Of a DNA stretch of 64,000 nt, positions 44,342-53,850 are shown piece by piece; position 1 is the first letter of the stretch, and every line of letters starts with the position of its first letter. The position numbers and the translations under genes are program-made. Below the pieces are notes generated by a model. It ran no database searches. It saw only the letters and a list, made by a program, of their open reading frames with translations, and had not been told where the DNA came from. This DNA comes from Haloarcula amylolytica JCM 13557 (GTDB lineage: Archaea; Halobacteriota; Halobacteria; Halobacteriales; Haloarculaceae): the NCBI RefSeq assembly GCF_000336615.1, contig NZ_AOLW01000015.1:332597-396596 (forward strand), in the 5' to 3' direction.

Positions 44342-45034
44342 TTACTCTTCCGGGAGGTCGTGGCCGATGACGAGGCGAGCGGTGGTGGCGAGCGTCCCAA
44401 CGACGAGGACGACCAGTTCCCAGCCGCTCCGGGCGATGGGGAACACGCGGTCGACGTTTTCTGGTTCCGGTTGTCCCGGATTCGGGTCGATGCCGGTACT
44501 CATCTGTACCTCGGTGGAGTTGCCCATCGACTGCGTGGTCGACCCGCCGCTCCCGCCCGTGCCGGTGCCACCGGAAGCCTGAGAGGACGGCTCGGGCAGT
44601 TCGACGAACGTCTGGACGATGCCGCGCTGGCTCGACAGCTCCAGATGACCGCTGAGCTGATAGAACTGGTCGTACAGCGGCCAGAAGAGGTTCGCACCGC
44701 CCGTAATCAAGTCCAGCAGTACGTGACCCACCGCGTACACCACGACACAGAACCAACTGACTCGAACACCGTAGGCCCCCCAGCGGCCCTCGATATACGA
44801 TTCGTCGCGCACGTACAGGTCCATCGCGATAAGGAGCGCCAGTACCGCCGGAATGACGAGGTTCGTCGTCGCGGCCCGGTGGCCGGCTTGCCAGTAGAGC
44901 CCGAGGAACGCGTCTATGTCGGGAAACGTGACGACGAGTATCGACAGGAGGAGCGACCGCTTGTCGAATGCAGCACCCAGCAGCGTTGCGGCGAGTAACC
45001 CAACGAAGGCGTAGTGAACCACCAGCGAAGGCAT
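44342..45034 (-). CDS. Membrane-bound metal-dependent hydrolase (DUF457/YdjM-like)
   Basis: A 230-residue protein with hydrophobic helices and family histidine/aspartate motifs: VVHYAFVGLLAATLLG, FPDIDAFLGLYW, HRAATTNLV and VGHVLLDLITGGANLFWPL. These match the LexA-binding/YdjM-like hydrolase family, thought to be metal-dependent and membrane bound, with no proven substrate. A Gly/Thr/Ser-rich loop (about 155-195) is extra. It is 54 bases from pssA on the same strand. Confidence 0.75.
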   Translation of the reverse strand: MPSLVVHYAFVGLLAATLLGAAFDKRSLLLSILVVTFPDIDAFLGLYWQAGHRAATTNLVIPAVLALLIAMDLYVRDESYIEGRWGAYGVRVSWFCVVVYAVGHVLLDLITGGANLFWPLYDQFYQLSGHLELSSQRGIVQTFVELPEPSSQASGGTGTGGSGGSTTQSMGNSTEVQMSTGIDPNPGQPEPENVDRVFPIARSGWELVVLVVGTLATTARLVIGHDLPEE

Positions 45035-45224
45035 ATAGATATCAATACTACCACAGAAATGAGCGTTGTGGTGGGCTCTATCAGAATTAGAAACTACCCC
45101 ACTTGATTAATATAGCCATAGTAAATACGTTGTTAGTGGGGAATCGGTGGGGTGGAACGGCACCCATTATCACTTCTGTCGACGTGAGCGATATGCCGAG
45201 TCAAACAGCGAAAACGGGAACTGC

Positions 45225-45521
45225 TCAGTCCGCCGTGATTTCCTGCTGTGCCGTGGCCGTCTCATTCTTCATTGGGGCGACGAGCCTGTAGAGCCCGTAC
45301 AGAGCCAGGACCAGGAGGCCGGCCAGGACCAGTCCGGTCCGGAGCGTCGGATCGATCATCGGAGTCGCGATGATCTCGCCCGCGTCGTTCGTCAGCGGTG
45401 CCGCGCTGTAGGGCTTACCCGCCAGTATCTCCACGATGCCGAGGACGACGACGCCCAGCAGCATCAGTCCGCCGCTGAGTGCCATCGCCGCTTTGTCGAT
45501 GACGGTGGTGTGTTGTTGCAT
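45225..45521 (-). CDS. Small two-span membrane protein downstream of DoxX
   Basis: A 98-residue protein with hydrophobic helices at about 14-33 (LSGGLMLLGVVVLGIVEIL) and 62-82. The loop between them is polar. It lies 14 bases after the DoxX gene on the same strand, so they form an operon and the protein may be a DoxX partner. No known family named with confidence. Confidence 0.65.
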   Translation of the reverse strand: MQQHTTVIDKAAMALSGGLMLLGVVVLGIVEILAGKPYSAAPLTNDAGEIIATPMIDPTLRTGLVLAGLLVLALYGLYRLVAPMKNETATAQQEITAD

Positions 45522-45535
45522 TGGTGGTCACCTCC

Positions 45536-46060
45536 TTAGCCGAGCAGGTACCTCAGTTTCGGGTGTCGTTTGACCAGTTTGCTCTTCTCGATGATCGCGT
45601 CGAGGCCGTAGTAGCGACCGGTAGCCAGCACGATCATCGTCATGAACAGCAGCATGCCCATGAAGTCGCTGTTGACCAGCCCGTGGCCGAACTCCGCGTT
45701 GCCGATCCAGAACAGGGCCATGAAGAAGACCCCGAAGACGGAGGCGAGCCTGACTAGCGCGCCGACCATCAGTCCGAGCCCGATGAGCGTCTCGCCCAGC
45801 GGGACCATTGCCTGAATGAGCCAGCCAAGGTGTTCGCCCATCAGCACGGGGAGCGGGCCGAGTGCCGTGCCAGTCATCTGCTTGAGGTACGTTGGCCCGT
45901 AGGTGTAGGCCAGCCCGTTCTCGATGAGCTTCGTTACGCCTGCGTGGAAGAACCACCAGCCGGTTACGACACGCAGGAACGCCAGCCAGTACGCGGTCCA
46001 GGCCCCGCCGAGCTCGAGCTCGAAGTCGTCTGCCAGGGGGTTCGCCGCTTGATAGGACAT
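45536..46060 (-). CDS. DoxX family membrane protein
   Basis: A 174-residue protein with four transmembrane helices and the DoxX pattern: LAFLRVVTGWWFFHAGVTKL, GWLIQAMVPLGETLIGLGL and GRYYGLDAIIEKSK near the end. Some family members are quinone-linked (thiosulfate:quinone oxidoreductase DoxD); the role here is unproven. A Shine-Dalgarno-like GAGGTG lies 8 bases before the ATG and a minus-strand TATA (centred at 46101) lies upstream of it, supporting 46060. Confidence 0.85.
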   Translation of the reverse strand: MSYQAANPLADDFELELGGAWTAYWLAFLRVVTGWWFFHAGVTKLIENGLAYTYGPTYLKQMTGTALGPLPVLMGEHLGWLIQAMVPLGETLIGLGLMVGALVRLASVFGVFFMALFWIGNAEFGHGLVNSDFMGMLLFMTMIVLATGRYYGLDAIIEKSKLVKRHPKLRYLLG

Positions 46061-46105
46061 CTGTGTCACCTCACATATAGAGTTCCGCGCCGCTATGATA
46101 TATAA

Positions 46106-46121
46106 GGGAACGAGCGTTCCC
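46106..46121. promoter_or_regulatory. Inverted repeat at the DoxX promoter
   Basis: GGGAACG-AG-CGTTCCC, perfect 7-bp arms, lies directly upstream of the minus-strand TATA box (46098-46106) of the DoxX operon. That is the usual place for an archaeal activator site or the BRE. It may also touch the divergent rtcB promoter. Confidence 0.45.
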
Positions 46122-46282
46122 ACCGAGTGAAAACACATCTCAGCCCCTGAGAAGGGATGTATCAGCCGTTTAGCGTTTCGACACCTGTTCGGTTGCGGGT
46201 TTTTATTTCCTCCGACGGGGAGACACCCACTCACGGGCCACCGTGAGGTTCAAACCATCCATGCAACTACGGTAGGACACCA

Positions 46283-47746
46283 ATGGTACTCGAACTGACG
46301 GGCGAACACACCACAGCGCGGGTGATGGTCGACGACGAATCGCTCGTCGAGGCTGGGTGTCGGGAGCAAATCGAGACGCTCATCGACCATCCCGCGTTCA
46401 CCGAACCGGTGCGGATCATGCCGGACACGCACTGGGGAGCAGGCGCCCCCATCGGCTTCACGATGCCGCTTGGCGAACGCGTCGTCCCGAACATCGTCGG
46501 CGTCGACGTGGGCTGTGGGATGGCTGCGACGAACCTCGGGCCGGACCTCCCGCTGGAAAACGAAGAGCGCGAGCGCCGCGTCCGCGAGGCGGTCCCGATG
46601 GGACGGTCGGTTCACGACTACGACGACGCGGTCCACTTCGTCGAGGAGTTCCCGTTCGAGCGGGCCAACCGCGTCTTCGAGCAGTTCGACGCGGCCTACG
46701 CCGAGCGGTTCGGCGAGCACATCGACCCAGTCGAGTTCGACTTCGACGGCTACGACGAGGAGTACTTCGAGTCGCTCTGTGACCGCGTGCTGGCAGACCA
46801 GCGTCAGGGAATGGGGTACATAATCAAGAGTGCGGGGACGCTGGGCGGCGGGAACCACTTCGTCGAGTTCGGCAAGGCACGCGAATCGGGCGACTACTGG
46901 CTGGTCATCCACAGCGGGTCCCGGTATCTGGGTAAGTCTGTCGCCGAGTACTGGCAATCGACGGCGACGGACCGCCGGACAATCGGCGAGATCCGCGAGC
47001 AGATTCCCGACGAGTACGTCGAGTACCTCAAGTTCGACCCCGATACAGTCGAATCGCGGGACCTCTACGCCTGGGTCACCGGCGGCATGGGCGAGTCCTA
47101 CATCCGGAAGGACCGCCTCCGGCGCGAACTCGACGGCAAGGAAATCGAGGACGCCTTCGACGCGCTGGGACAGGTCCAGGACGCCATCCACAGCAGCGAC
47201 GACGAGGACCGCAACACGGACTTAGACTGGCTCGAAGGCCGCGAGGCTCACGGCTACCTCGTCGACATGCTGTTCGCCCAGCAGTACGCCCGCTGGAACC
47301 GCGAACTGATGAGCGACGCCGTCTGCGACGCGCTGGGGATCGACCCCGTTGACCAGTTTCAATCGATTCACAATTATATAGATTTCAGGGACCTGACCAT
47401 CCGAAAAGGTGCGACCCCAGCCCGCGAGGGCCAGCGGCTACTGATTCCGTTCAACATGGCTGAGGGGTCGATTATCGCCCGCGGGAAGGGCAACGACGAG
47501 TACCACCAGACAGCGCCACACGGCGCGGGCCGCGTGATGAGCCGCCGGCAGGCCCACAGCGAGATTGACATGGACGAGTTCACCGCAGCGATGGACGGCG
47601 TCTACTCGGAGTCCGTCATCAAAGGTGTCCGCGACGAAGCGCCGATGGCGTACAAGGACGCCGACGAAATTCTCTCCGCCATCCAGCCCACTGCCGAGGT
47701 CGTCGAGTACGTCGACGCGGTCCACAATCTGAAGGCGACTGAGTGA
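46283..47746 (+). CDS. RtcB family RNA ligase, divergent type
   Basis: A 487-residue GTP- and Mn-dependent RNA 3'-phosphate ligase by family. Active-site positions are kept: Asp and Cys in GVDVGCGM, His in GTLGGGNHFVEF, His in IHSGSRYLG, His in SIHNYIDF and the guanylation His in APHGAGRVMSR. The DVGCGM and HSGSRYLG versions differ from the canonical archaeal tRNA-splicing ligase (typically NCGVR, HTGSRGLG), so this is probably a second, repair-type paralogue. No archease is seen beside it. Confidence 0.87.
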   Translation: MVLELTGEHTTARVMVDDESLVEAGCREQIETLIDHPAFTEPVRIMPDTHWGAGAPIGFTMPLGERVVPNIVGVDVGCGMAATNLGPDLPLENEERERRVREAVPMGRSVHDYDDAVHFVEEFPFERANRVFEQFDAAYAERFGEHIDPVEFDFDGYDEEYFESLCDRVLADQRQGMGYIIKSAGTLGGGNHFVEFGKARESGDYWLVIHSGSRYLGKSVAEYWQSTATDRRTIGEIREQIPDEYVEYLKFDPDTVESRDLYAWVTGGMGESYIRKDRLRRELDGKEIEDAFDALGQVQDAIHSSDDEDRNTDLDWLEGREAHGYLVDMLFAQQYARWNRELMSDAVCDALGIDPVDQFQSIHNYIDFRDLTIRKGATPAREGQRLLIPFNMAEGSIIARGKGNDEYHQTAPHGAGRVMSRRQAHSEIDMDEFTAAMDGVYSESVIKGVRDEAPMAYKDADEILSAIQPTAEVVEYVDAVHNLKATE

Positions 47747-47801
47747 GCGGGCCTGTTAGCCTGGCAGAAAGTGATTAGGACGCGAAGGCCCTGTGTCCTG
47801 T

Positions 47802-48218
47802 ATGACCATTCTCGTGGCTATCGCCAACGATTCGGTCTCTCCGGCGGTCATCGATACGGCAGTTCGACTCGCTGACGGGCTCGACGAGGAACTGTACGTC
47901 GTCCACCTCGTCGACGAGGACACCGCCGACGGCACGGCCATGCAACTCCGGGACGAGATGCGCGACCGGTTCCGCGACGCCACCGTCGTGGCGACGGTCG
48001 CTATCGAACACGTCGGCCGGTCAGCGATGCGTTCGGGCACGCGGATCGGCAACGAACTGCTCGAACTCGCGGCCGACGTGGACGTCCGGCACATCGTCAT
48101 GGGCCACGAGCCGAAGGGGCTGGCCGGCAGAATCCGGGAGGGCGACGCGGCGGTCGCCGTCATCGACGCCGCCAACGTGCCGGTGACGATCGTCCCCGAA
48201 GGTCCCGCAGACCCCTGA
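47802..48218 (+). CDS. Universal stress protein (UspA family)
   Basis: A 138-residue protein with the Usp fold: ILVAIANDSVSPAVIDTAVRLADGLDEELYVVHLVD, and a C-terminal VRHIVMGHEPKGLAGRI-GDAAVAVIDAANVPVTIVP. The ATP-binding Gly pattern is loosely kept. Start at Met47802, preceded by two codons of a longer frame that do not fit. Role: general stress, unspecified. Confidence 0.83.
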   Translation: MTILVAIANDSVSPAVIDTAVRLADGLDEELYVVHLVDEDTADGTAMQLRDEMRDRFRDATVVATVAIEHVGRSAMRSGTRIGNELLELAADVDVRHIVMGHEPKGLAGRIREGDAAVAVIDAANVPVTIVPEGPADP

Positions 48219-48233
48219 GCGTCGCGCAGGTCG

Positions 48234-49373
48234 TCACAGGCCCAGTTCCCGGCCGAGTACCATCCGCTGTATCTCGCTCGTTCCCTCGCCGATCTCCATG
48301 AGCTTCGCGTCCCGGTAGAACCGCTGGGGCGCGAAGTCCGTCGTGTAGCCGTAGCCGCCCAGCACCTGGACGGCGTCCTCGGCGACCTCCCGGCAGATTT
48401 CGCTGGCGTCGAGCTTTGCCAGCGAGGAGAGCCGCGTCACGTCCTCGCCTTGATCGTACATCGTCGCTGCCTTGTGGGTCAGCAGGCGGGCCCGCTCGAT
48501 TTTGCGGTCCATCTCGACGATTTTGTCCCGGACAGCGTCGAACTTCGAGATGGGGCGGTCGAACTGCTCACGTTCGGTGGCGTAGGATTTCGCGGCCTCG
48601 AACGCCCCCTGTGCGAGCCCCGTCGAGAGCGCGGCAATGGAGATGCGTCCGCCGTTGAGCGTCTTCAGCGTCTGCTTCCAGCCGTCACCTTCCTCGCCGA
48701 GCAGGCGGTCCGCGGGAATCCGGCAGTCGTCGAACTGAAGTTCGCAGGTCGGGGAGGCGTTCAGCCCCATCTTCTCCCACTCGGTCGTCACTTCCCACCC
48801 GTCGTCCTCGGGAGCGACGATGAACGTCGAGATGCCGTCGTAGCCGGCCTCGGGGTCGGTGACAGCCTTGACCAGCACCGACCCGGCGACGGAGGCGTTC
48901 GTGATGAACTGTTTCGTCCCGTTGATGACGTACTCGTCACCGTCCCGCACCGCTGTCGTGTCCATGTCGCTGGCGTCGCTCCCGCTGCCCGGCTCAGTCA
49001 GCGCCCAGCCGCCGAGGTGCTCACCGGTAGCGAGCGGTGTGAGCCAGCGGTCCTTCTGTGCGTCCGTGCCGAACAGCTCTATCGGCTTGCTCCCGAGTGA
49101 GGTGTGGGCCACGTACGAGAGGCCGATGCTCCCGGAGACCCGCCCGAGTTCCTCGGCGACGAGCGCGTACATCAACGTGTCTCCGCCCAGCCCGCCCCAG
49201 TCCTCGCTGATCGGCACGCCCATCACGTCCAGGTCGCCGAGTTCCTCGAATATTTCCGCCGGAAACCGGTGCTCGTCCTCTATCTCCTGAGCTATCGGCT
49301 GAATCTCGTTCTCGCAGAACTCGCGGACCGAATCCCGTATCATCCGGTGTTCGCCGGGAACGTCGAACTCCAT
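48234..49373 (-). CDS. Acyl-CoA dehydrogenase
   Basis: A 379-residue FAD enzyme making a trans-2-enoyl-CoA, with electrons passing to ETF. Motifs: WALTEPGSGSDASDMDTTAV, KQFITNASVAG, LKTLNGGRISIAA, VQVLGGYGYTTDF and the IGEGTSEIQRMVLG region with the expected catalytic Glu. The chain length is not predictable. Start at ATG 49373; the upstream frame overlaps the kinase gene. Divergent from the RIO-like gene with an ATTAAATACC box between. Confidence 0.9.
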   Translation of the reverse strand: MEFDVPGEHRMIRDSVREFCENEIQPIAQEIEDEHRFPAEIFEELGDLDVMGVPISEDWGGLGGDTLMYALVAEELGRVSGSIGLSYVAHTSLGSKPIELFGTDAQKDRWLTPLATGEHLGGWALTEPGSGSDASDMDTTAVRDGDEYVINGTKQFITNASVAGSVLVKAVTDPEAGYDGISTFIVAPEDDGWEVTTEWEKMGLNASPTCELQFDDCRIPADRLLGEEGDGWKQTLKTLNGGRISIAALSTGLAQGAFEAAKSYATEREQFDRPISKFDAVRDKIVEMDRKIERARLLTHKAATMYDQGEDVTRLSSLAKLDASEICREVAEDAVQVLGGYGYTTDFAPQRFYRDAKLMEIGEGTSEIQRMVLGRELGL

Positions 49374-49455
49374 ACCGCGTCTATGGCCTGTGTTATTAAA
49401 TACCACATGGGGAAGACACAAGCCATTTGCCCGTCCACGGCGTTCCCTCGGGGGA

Positions 49456-50250
49456 ATGGCGTTCCGGCGACTCCTCCGCGGGACGGTCCCCTGGGAGGAA
49501 CTCGAAGGCGTGGTGCGGGCGGTAATGGAGCGATACGACGAGCCCGCGGCCCGCGTGGCGTTTCTGGAGGCGGACAACTGGCTCTCGACGCCGCTGGTCG
49601 TCAACGACCAGTGGTTCGTGAAAGTCATCACGGGGCAGAACTCGCTTGTTCACACGCTGCTGACTGCCGGCCGCAACATCGGCGCGTTCTCGTCGGGGAC
49701 GGAGGGTTTTTTCGAGCATTTCGGGACGCCCTACGAGATGGCGGAACACGAACTGGCGGCGACCCGGCGGATGCGGGAGATCGGCGTCAACGCTCCCGAA
49801 CCAATCGAGGCCTTCGAATACGACGGGATGGGGGTACTCGTGCTGGAATACATCCCCGACTTCGAGCCGCTGGACCACCTCTCGGCCGAAACCGTCGAGT
49901 GTCACAGCCCGACGGTGTTTGACTTCCTCCACCGGATGCACGAGGACGGCCTGGCACACGGCGATTTCCGGTGTGAGAACGTGCTCGTGGCCCGCGACGA
50001 CCTGTACTTCATCGACGCCACGAGCGTGCGCGAGGAAGCGATCAGCGACGCTCGCGCCTACGACCTTGCCTGTGCGCTGGGCGCGTTGGAGCCGCTCATC
50101 GGCGCGCCGGCCGCCGTCTCGGCCGCGGCGATGCACTACGAGACGGCGGAGCTACTGGCCGCGGAGGAGTTCCTGGATTTCGTCAACATCCGTCCGGACC
50201 ACGACTTCGCCGCCGCCGAAATCCGCGGGGCCGTGGAAAAGCGCACATAG
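49456..50250 (+). CDS. RIO/ABC1-like kinase domain protein
   Basis: A 264-residue protein with the kinase core: Lys in WFVKVITGQ, Glu region TRRMREIGVNAPEP, catalytic loop LAHGDFRCENVLV (HGDxxxxN) and metal Asp in YFIDATSVRE. The layout suggests a RIO-like or aminoglycoside-phosphotransferase-like small kinase. The N-terminal segment and lack of a long activation loop point away from ordinary Ser/Thr kinases. Start at 49456. Confidence 0.7.
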   Translation: MAFRRLLRGTVPWEELEGVVRAVMERYDEPAARVAFLEADNWLSTPLVVNDQWFVKVITGQNSLVHTLLTAGRNIGAFSSGTEGFFEHFGTPYEMAEHELAATRRMREIGVNAPEPIEAFEYDGMGVLVLEYIPDFEPLDHLSAETVECHSPTVFDFLHRMHEDGLAHGDFRCENVLVARDDLYFIDATSVREEAISDARAYDLACALGALEPLIGAPAAVSAAAMHYETAELLAAEEFLDFVNIRPDHDFAAAEIRGAVEKRT

Positions 50251-50267
50251 GCCGGCCCGGAACGGCC

Positions 50268-51173
50268 TCAGTCCGCCGGCGTCGCTCCGAGCGCTCGGCT
50301 TCTAGCAACAACGCCGATGCCGATGAGCACGACGGCCCCGCCGGCGACGGTCGACGGTCCGGGTATCTCCGCGAGCAACAGCAACGCAAGCAGCGCGCTC
50401 CCGACCGGTTCGCCGAGCAGCGAGACGCTAACCATACTGGATTCGACGTGTGCCAGTGCCCAGTTGAGGACGGTGTGGCCGAACACGCCGGGGCCGACGG
50501 CCATCGCGAAAAACAGCGCCCATTCCTGCGGCGGGTAGCCTGTCACGGGGTGGCCCGACGCGACGACGAAGCCGAGGAGGCATATCGCGGCGACGCCGTA
50601 GACCACGGTCACGTAGGGGATGAGGGGGAACCGCTGGCGGAGCGAACGCCCGGCGAGCACGTACCCGGCGGCCATGACACCGCCGACGAGGGCCAGCGCG
50701 TTGCCGTACAGCGGACGCGGGCCGATGGTTCCGCCGCCGAGCAGTTCGCCGACGGACATCACGATGATACCACCGATAGCGACGAGGATGCCCGCCGTCG
50801 TGCCGCGCGTGACGCGCTCGTCCAGCAGCGCCCACGCCCCGACGGCGACGAACAGCGGCTGGCACTGGACCAGCGTGACTGACGCCGCGACGCTCGTCCA
50901 CGCCAGGCTCTCGAACCACGCGGCGAAGTGAACCGCGAGCGCGACGCCAGTCGCCGCCGCCAGTACGTCTCGCCGGGAGAGTCGCCCGAAGGCTGACCGA
51001 TGCCGGCCCAACGCCAGCGGGGCCAGCAGTGCGGTCGTCAACAGGACGCGGTAAAAGGCCGCCACCGACGCCGCGGCCGCGCTCCAGCGGACGAGAATCG
51101 CGCTCGTACTGACTGCGAGCACGGCGACGGTCAGCGCGATTCGCGGGTCGACTCGCGGCTCCGTCACGCCCAT
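50268..51173 (-). CDS. DMT superfamily (EamA) transporter
   Basis: A 301-residue protein with ten transmembrane helices in two homologous halves: the first begins ALTVAVLAVSTSAILVRWSAA, the second LALVGGVMAAGYVLAGRSL, each carrying an EamA domain. The end LLLLAEIPGPSTVAGGAVVLIGIGVVA is typical. Likely an exporter or importer of small metabolites; substrate unknown. Start at ATG 51173 chosen over 51209. Confidence 0.85.
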   Translation of the reverse strand: MGVTEPRVDPRIALTVAVLAVSTSAILVRWSAAAASVAAFYRVLLTTALLAPLALGRHRSAFGRLSRRDVLAAATGVALAVHFAAWFESLAWTSVAASVTLVQCQPLFVAVGAWALLDERVTRGTTAGILVAIGGIIVMSVGELLGGGTIGPRPLYGNALALVGGVMAAGYVLAGRSLRQRFPLIPYVTVVYGVAAICLLGFVVASGHPVTGYPPQEWALFFAMAVGPGVFGHTVLNWALAHVESSMVSVSLLGEPVGSALLALLLLAEIPGPSTVAGGAVVLIGIGVVARSRALGATPAD

Positions 51174-51318
51174 GTCGCTCCGTTGTGGCGCGGAGACAGT
51201 ACAGCCCAATCAGTTACCGCGACGACACGTCCACTCATCCTGTGGCTGTATCCGACACGGGAATAAAGAAACACCGGAGACCATAGTCGGGGCCGTGCCG
51301 TCCGCGGGCGATGATACG

Positions 51319-51804
51319 CTACCCTTCGAGCAGTTCCTTCGTCTGCTGATGGCGATACCGAAACATCGGCTCCATGCCGAGACAGCCGAAGGGACCGAGG
51401 GCCTGGCCCAGCGGTCCGCCGGGCAGTTCGAACTCGACGTGGTCGTGGACGAGCGTCTCCCTGTCGCTCAGCGCCCGAAACGTGTGCGTGTGCTCCCAGT
51501 GGGGGAACGGCCCTTTCTCCATCACGTCGCGGAACATCGCTTCGTCCTCGCTCTCCTCTCGGGCAACGATGTTCGAGACCCAGCGCTGGCGCGGCGGCAC
51601 GCCGAACGGCTTGATCGAGGATTCGACGACCGACCCGGCGGTCAGTTCCTCGGGGTTCGGCTCGCCGTCCGGTCCCCGCTCCGCCTCGATGCGGATGTTC
51701 ATCCAGTCGGGAGTCAGCGCGACCAGCCCGTCGCCCGTCGCGTGGAACTTCCAGACTTCTGACAGCGGGGCTTCGACGCGAACCTGCCGCTCGTAAACGT
51801 TCAT
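51319..51804 (-). CDS. SRPBCC (START-like) domain protein
   Basis: A 161-residue protein resembling the ligand-binding SRPBCC cyclase group: VYERQVRVEAPLSEVWKFHATGDGLVALTPDW, a central sheet and FRYRHQQTKELLEG helix. Probably binds a hydrophobic ligand. Start MNVYERQV (51804) fits better than the two extra codons. It lies 63 bases from the GDH gene's stop. Confidence 0.8.
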   Translation of the reverse strand: MNVYERQVRVEAPLSEVWKFHATGDGLVALTPDWMNIRIEAERGPDGEPNPEELTAGSVVESSIKPFGVPPRQRWVSNIVAREESEDEAMFRDVMEKGPFPHWEHTHTFRALSDRETLVHDHVEFELPGGPLGQALGPFGCLGMEPMFRYRHQQTKELLEG

Positions 51805-51867
51805 ACACACAGTAGGGGGACCGGTGGCAAAACACCCGCGATAGCCGCGACCGATGCCGGGACGGAG

Positions 51868-53124
51868 TCAGGGCCAGATGCCGCCTTCCTCTGCGGCAGC
51901 GACGACGCGCTGGATGGCGACGACGTACATCGCCGTCCGGAAGTTCGGCGCGCCGGTCTCCTCGTAGGTCTCGACGAGGTCGTCGAACGCGTTCGTGATG
52001 ATGGTCTCCAGTTCCTCGTTCACGCGCTCTTCGGACCAGTAGAACCGCTGGCGGTTCTGCACCCACTCGAAGTACGACACTGTGACCCCGCCCGCGTTAG
52101 CAAGGATATCGGGGAACACGGCCACGTCGCGCTCCGTGAGCACGTCGTCCGCGTTCGGCGTCAGGGGGCCGTTTGCCGCCTCCACGACGATGTCGGCCTG
52201 TACGTCCGGCGCGAGGTCGCCGTCGATGGCGTTTTCGAGCGCCGCCGGGACGAGCAGGTCCACGTCCATCGTCAGCAGGTCCTCGTTGGTCAGCTCCTCG
52301 GTCGCGCCCTCGTAACCGGTCAGCGACCCGGTCTCGCTCTTGAACGCCTTCGCGTCGCGTGCGTCGATACCGTCGGGGTTGTAGATGGCTCCTGACGAGT
52401 CCGATACCGCGACGATGTTCGCGCCCAGGTCCTCGATGAGCTTCGCCGCCACGGAGCCGGCGTTCCCGTAGCCCTGCACGGCCACCGTCGCGTTCTCCAT
52501 GTCCTTGCCGAGATAGTCGAACGCCTCGCGGGCCGTGAGCATCACGGACCGACCGGTCGCTTCGACGCGGCCCGCACTGCCGCCCGACTCCGGGGCCTTG
52601 CCGGTGATGACGCCGGGCTCGGTGGTGTTCTCCAGCGTCTCGTATGTGTCTTTGATCCAGTTCATCTCGCGCTGTCCGGTGTTGACGTCGGGCGCGGGGA
52701 TGTCCCGGTCCTCGCCGATGATCGGACGGAGTTCCGTCGCGAACGACCGCGTTATCCGCTCTATCTCGTCGGCCGAGTACTGGCGCGGGTCGATCTCGAT
52801 GCCGCCTTTCCCGCCGCCGTAGGGGATGTTAACGGCGGCGCACTTGTACACCATCCAGCCTGACAGCGCCTTGACCTCGTCGCGTGTGACCTGCGGGTGA
52901 TAGCGGATTCCGCCCTTGTACGGCCCTCGGTCGCCGTTGAACTGTGAGCGATAGGCTCGAAACACCTCGACGGAGCCGTCGTCCATCTCCACGGAGAGGT
53001 TCGTCTCCAGCACTCGCTCGGGGTGTTTCAGCCGTTCGAGCACGTCGGTCGAATATTCGAGGTAGTCCGACGCGTCGTCGATCTGCTCCTGTAAACTCTC
53101 GAACGGGTTTACCTCAGACGACAT
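51868..53124 (-). CDS. gdhB: Glutamate dehydrogenase
   Basis: Interconverts glutamate and 2-oxoglutarate plus ammonia. It has 418 residues. Substrate-site segments are [14 protein letters not shown] and [15 protein letters not shown], plus [17 protein letters not shown]. The dinucleotide fold has [16 protein letters not shown]. Haloarchaea carry several paralogues; coenzyme use (NAD or NADP) is not read. Start at ATG 53124 gives [14 protein letters not shown]. The gdhB symbol is tentative. Confidence 0.93.
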   Translation of the reverse strand: MSSEVNPFESLQEQIDDASDYLEYSTDVLERLKHPERVLETNLSVEMDDGSVEVFRAYRSQFNGDRGPYKGGIRYHPQVTRDEVKALSGWMVYKCAAVNIPYGGGKGGIEIDPRQYSADEIERITRSFATELRPIIGEDRDIPAPDVNTGQREMNWIKDTYETLENTTEPGVITGKAPESGGSAGRVEATGRSVMLTAREAFDYLGKDMENATVAVQGYGNAGSVAAKLIEDLGANIVAVSDSSGAIYNPDGIDARDAKAFKSETGSLTGYEGATEELTNEDLLTMDVDLLVPAALENAIDGDLAPDVQADIVVEAANGPLTPNADDVLTERDVAVFPDILANAGGVTVSYFEWVQNRQRFYWSEERVNEELETIITNAFDDLVETYEETGAPNFRTAMYVVAIQRVVAAAEEGGIWP

Positions 53125-53197
53125 ACGAGAACTGACTCGGACTATGGGCAAAAGGGTACCGCCGTCCATGGGATTCGTCAGACGAGCGATACCTACA

Positions 53198-53406
53198 ACG
53201 GCACTAGTCGGCCACATGGATTGTCGGCGATTGAGTACAGTCGTCCATGGCGATACGATCCGTGCGGAAACGGCGGTCCTGCCCAAGCGACTGGCCGGCG
53301 ACGAGGTCATGGTATCGCTACGATGCAGGTCGACGCCTACAGCCAGGACGACACGCTCGTCTGTACGTTCGAGCGGACGGCCTTCGTCCAGCGAGCGGAC
53401 GACTGA
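53198..53406 (+). pseudogene. Frameshifted, truncated MaoC-like (hotdog) fragment
   Basis: Two pieces of one protein lie in different frames. Up to about 53305, one frame reads [22 protein letters not shown], like a MaoC substrate-binding strand. From about 53310 to the TGA at 53404-53406, the next frame reads [26 protein letters not shown], like the MaoC C-terminus. Nothing of the N-terminal half is seen, and the fragment is too short for a full enzyme. One indel between 53305 and 53325 would join the pieces. It lies between gdhB and a membrane protein gene. Confidence 0.6.
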
Positions 53407-53432
53407 AATCGGAGGCGGAAACCCCGAGACGG

Positions 53433-53741
53433 CTACAGGCTACTCAAGAGGACCGCGTTTATCACGACGGCCGCCACCCAGGGGAGCGCTAGCCCGAGCG
53501 GCACGACGACGCCGCGCTGCTCGTCCAGCAGCTGGCGGGTCAGCCCCGCAAGCCCGAGAACGCCGACTTTCGTCGCTCCGAGAACGGCGATCCCGAACGT
53601 CTCTATCGCGGCCCGCATCACGGGGTTTCCCTCGTGGAGGCCGTGCTGGAGGCCGACGTGTGTCAGCCACACGTCGACGATGAGCGTCACGGCGACTACC
53701 AGCCATAGCTCTCGCTCGACGGCCGCAAGTTCGTCGAGCAT
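53433..53741 (-). CDS. DUF5658-like membrane protein
   Basis: A 102-residue protein with about three transmembrane helices ([60 protein letters not shown]). The [12 protein letters not shown] motif after the first helix is typical. Function unknown. ATG at 53741 is preferred over the GTG at 53816, because the extra 25 residues look unstructured. Family name is tentative. Confidence 0.65.
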   Translation of the reverse strand: MLDELAAVERELWLVVAVTLIVDVWLTHVGLQHGLHEGNPVMRAAIETFGIAVLGATKVGVLGLAGLTRQLLDEQRGVVVPLGLALPWVAAVVINAVLLSSL

Positions 53742-53850
53742 GGCGCTACACCACCCGTCGATGGTCCCTATCGGGACCGTTCGGTCCGTTGTGAACACGT
53801 CACCCTCCGCAACCACGCCCCCACGTGGTCTGTTATCCTGTTTTCACCCA

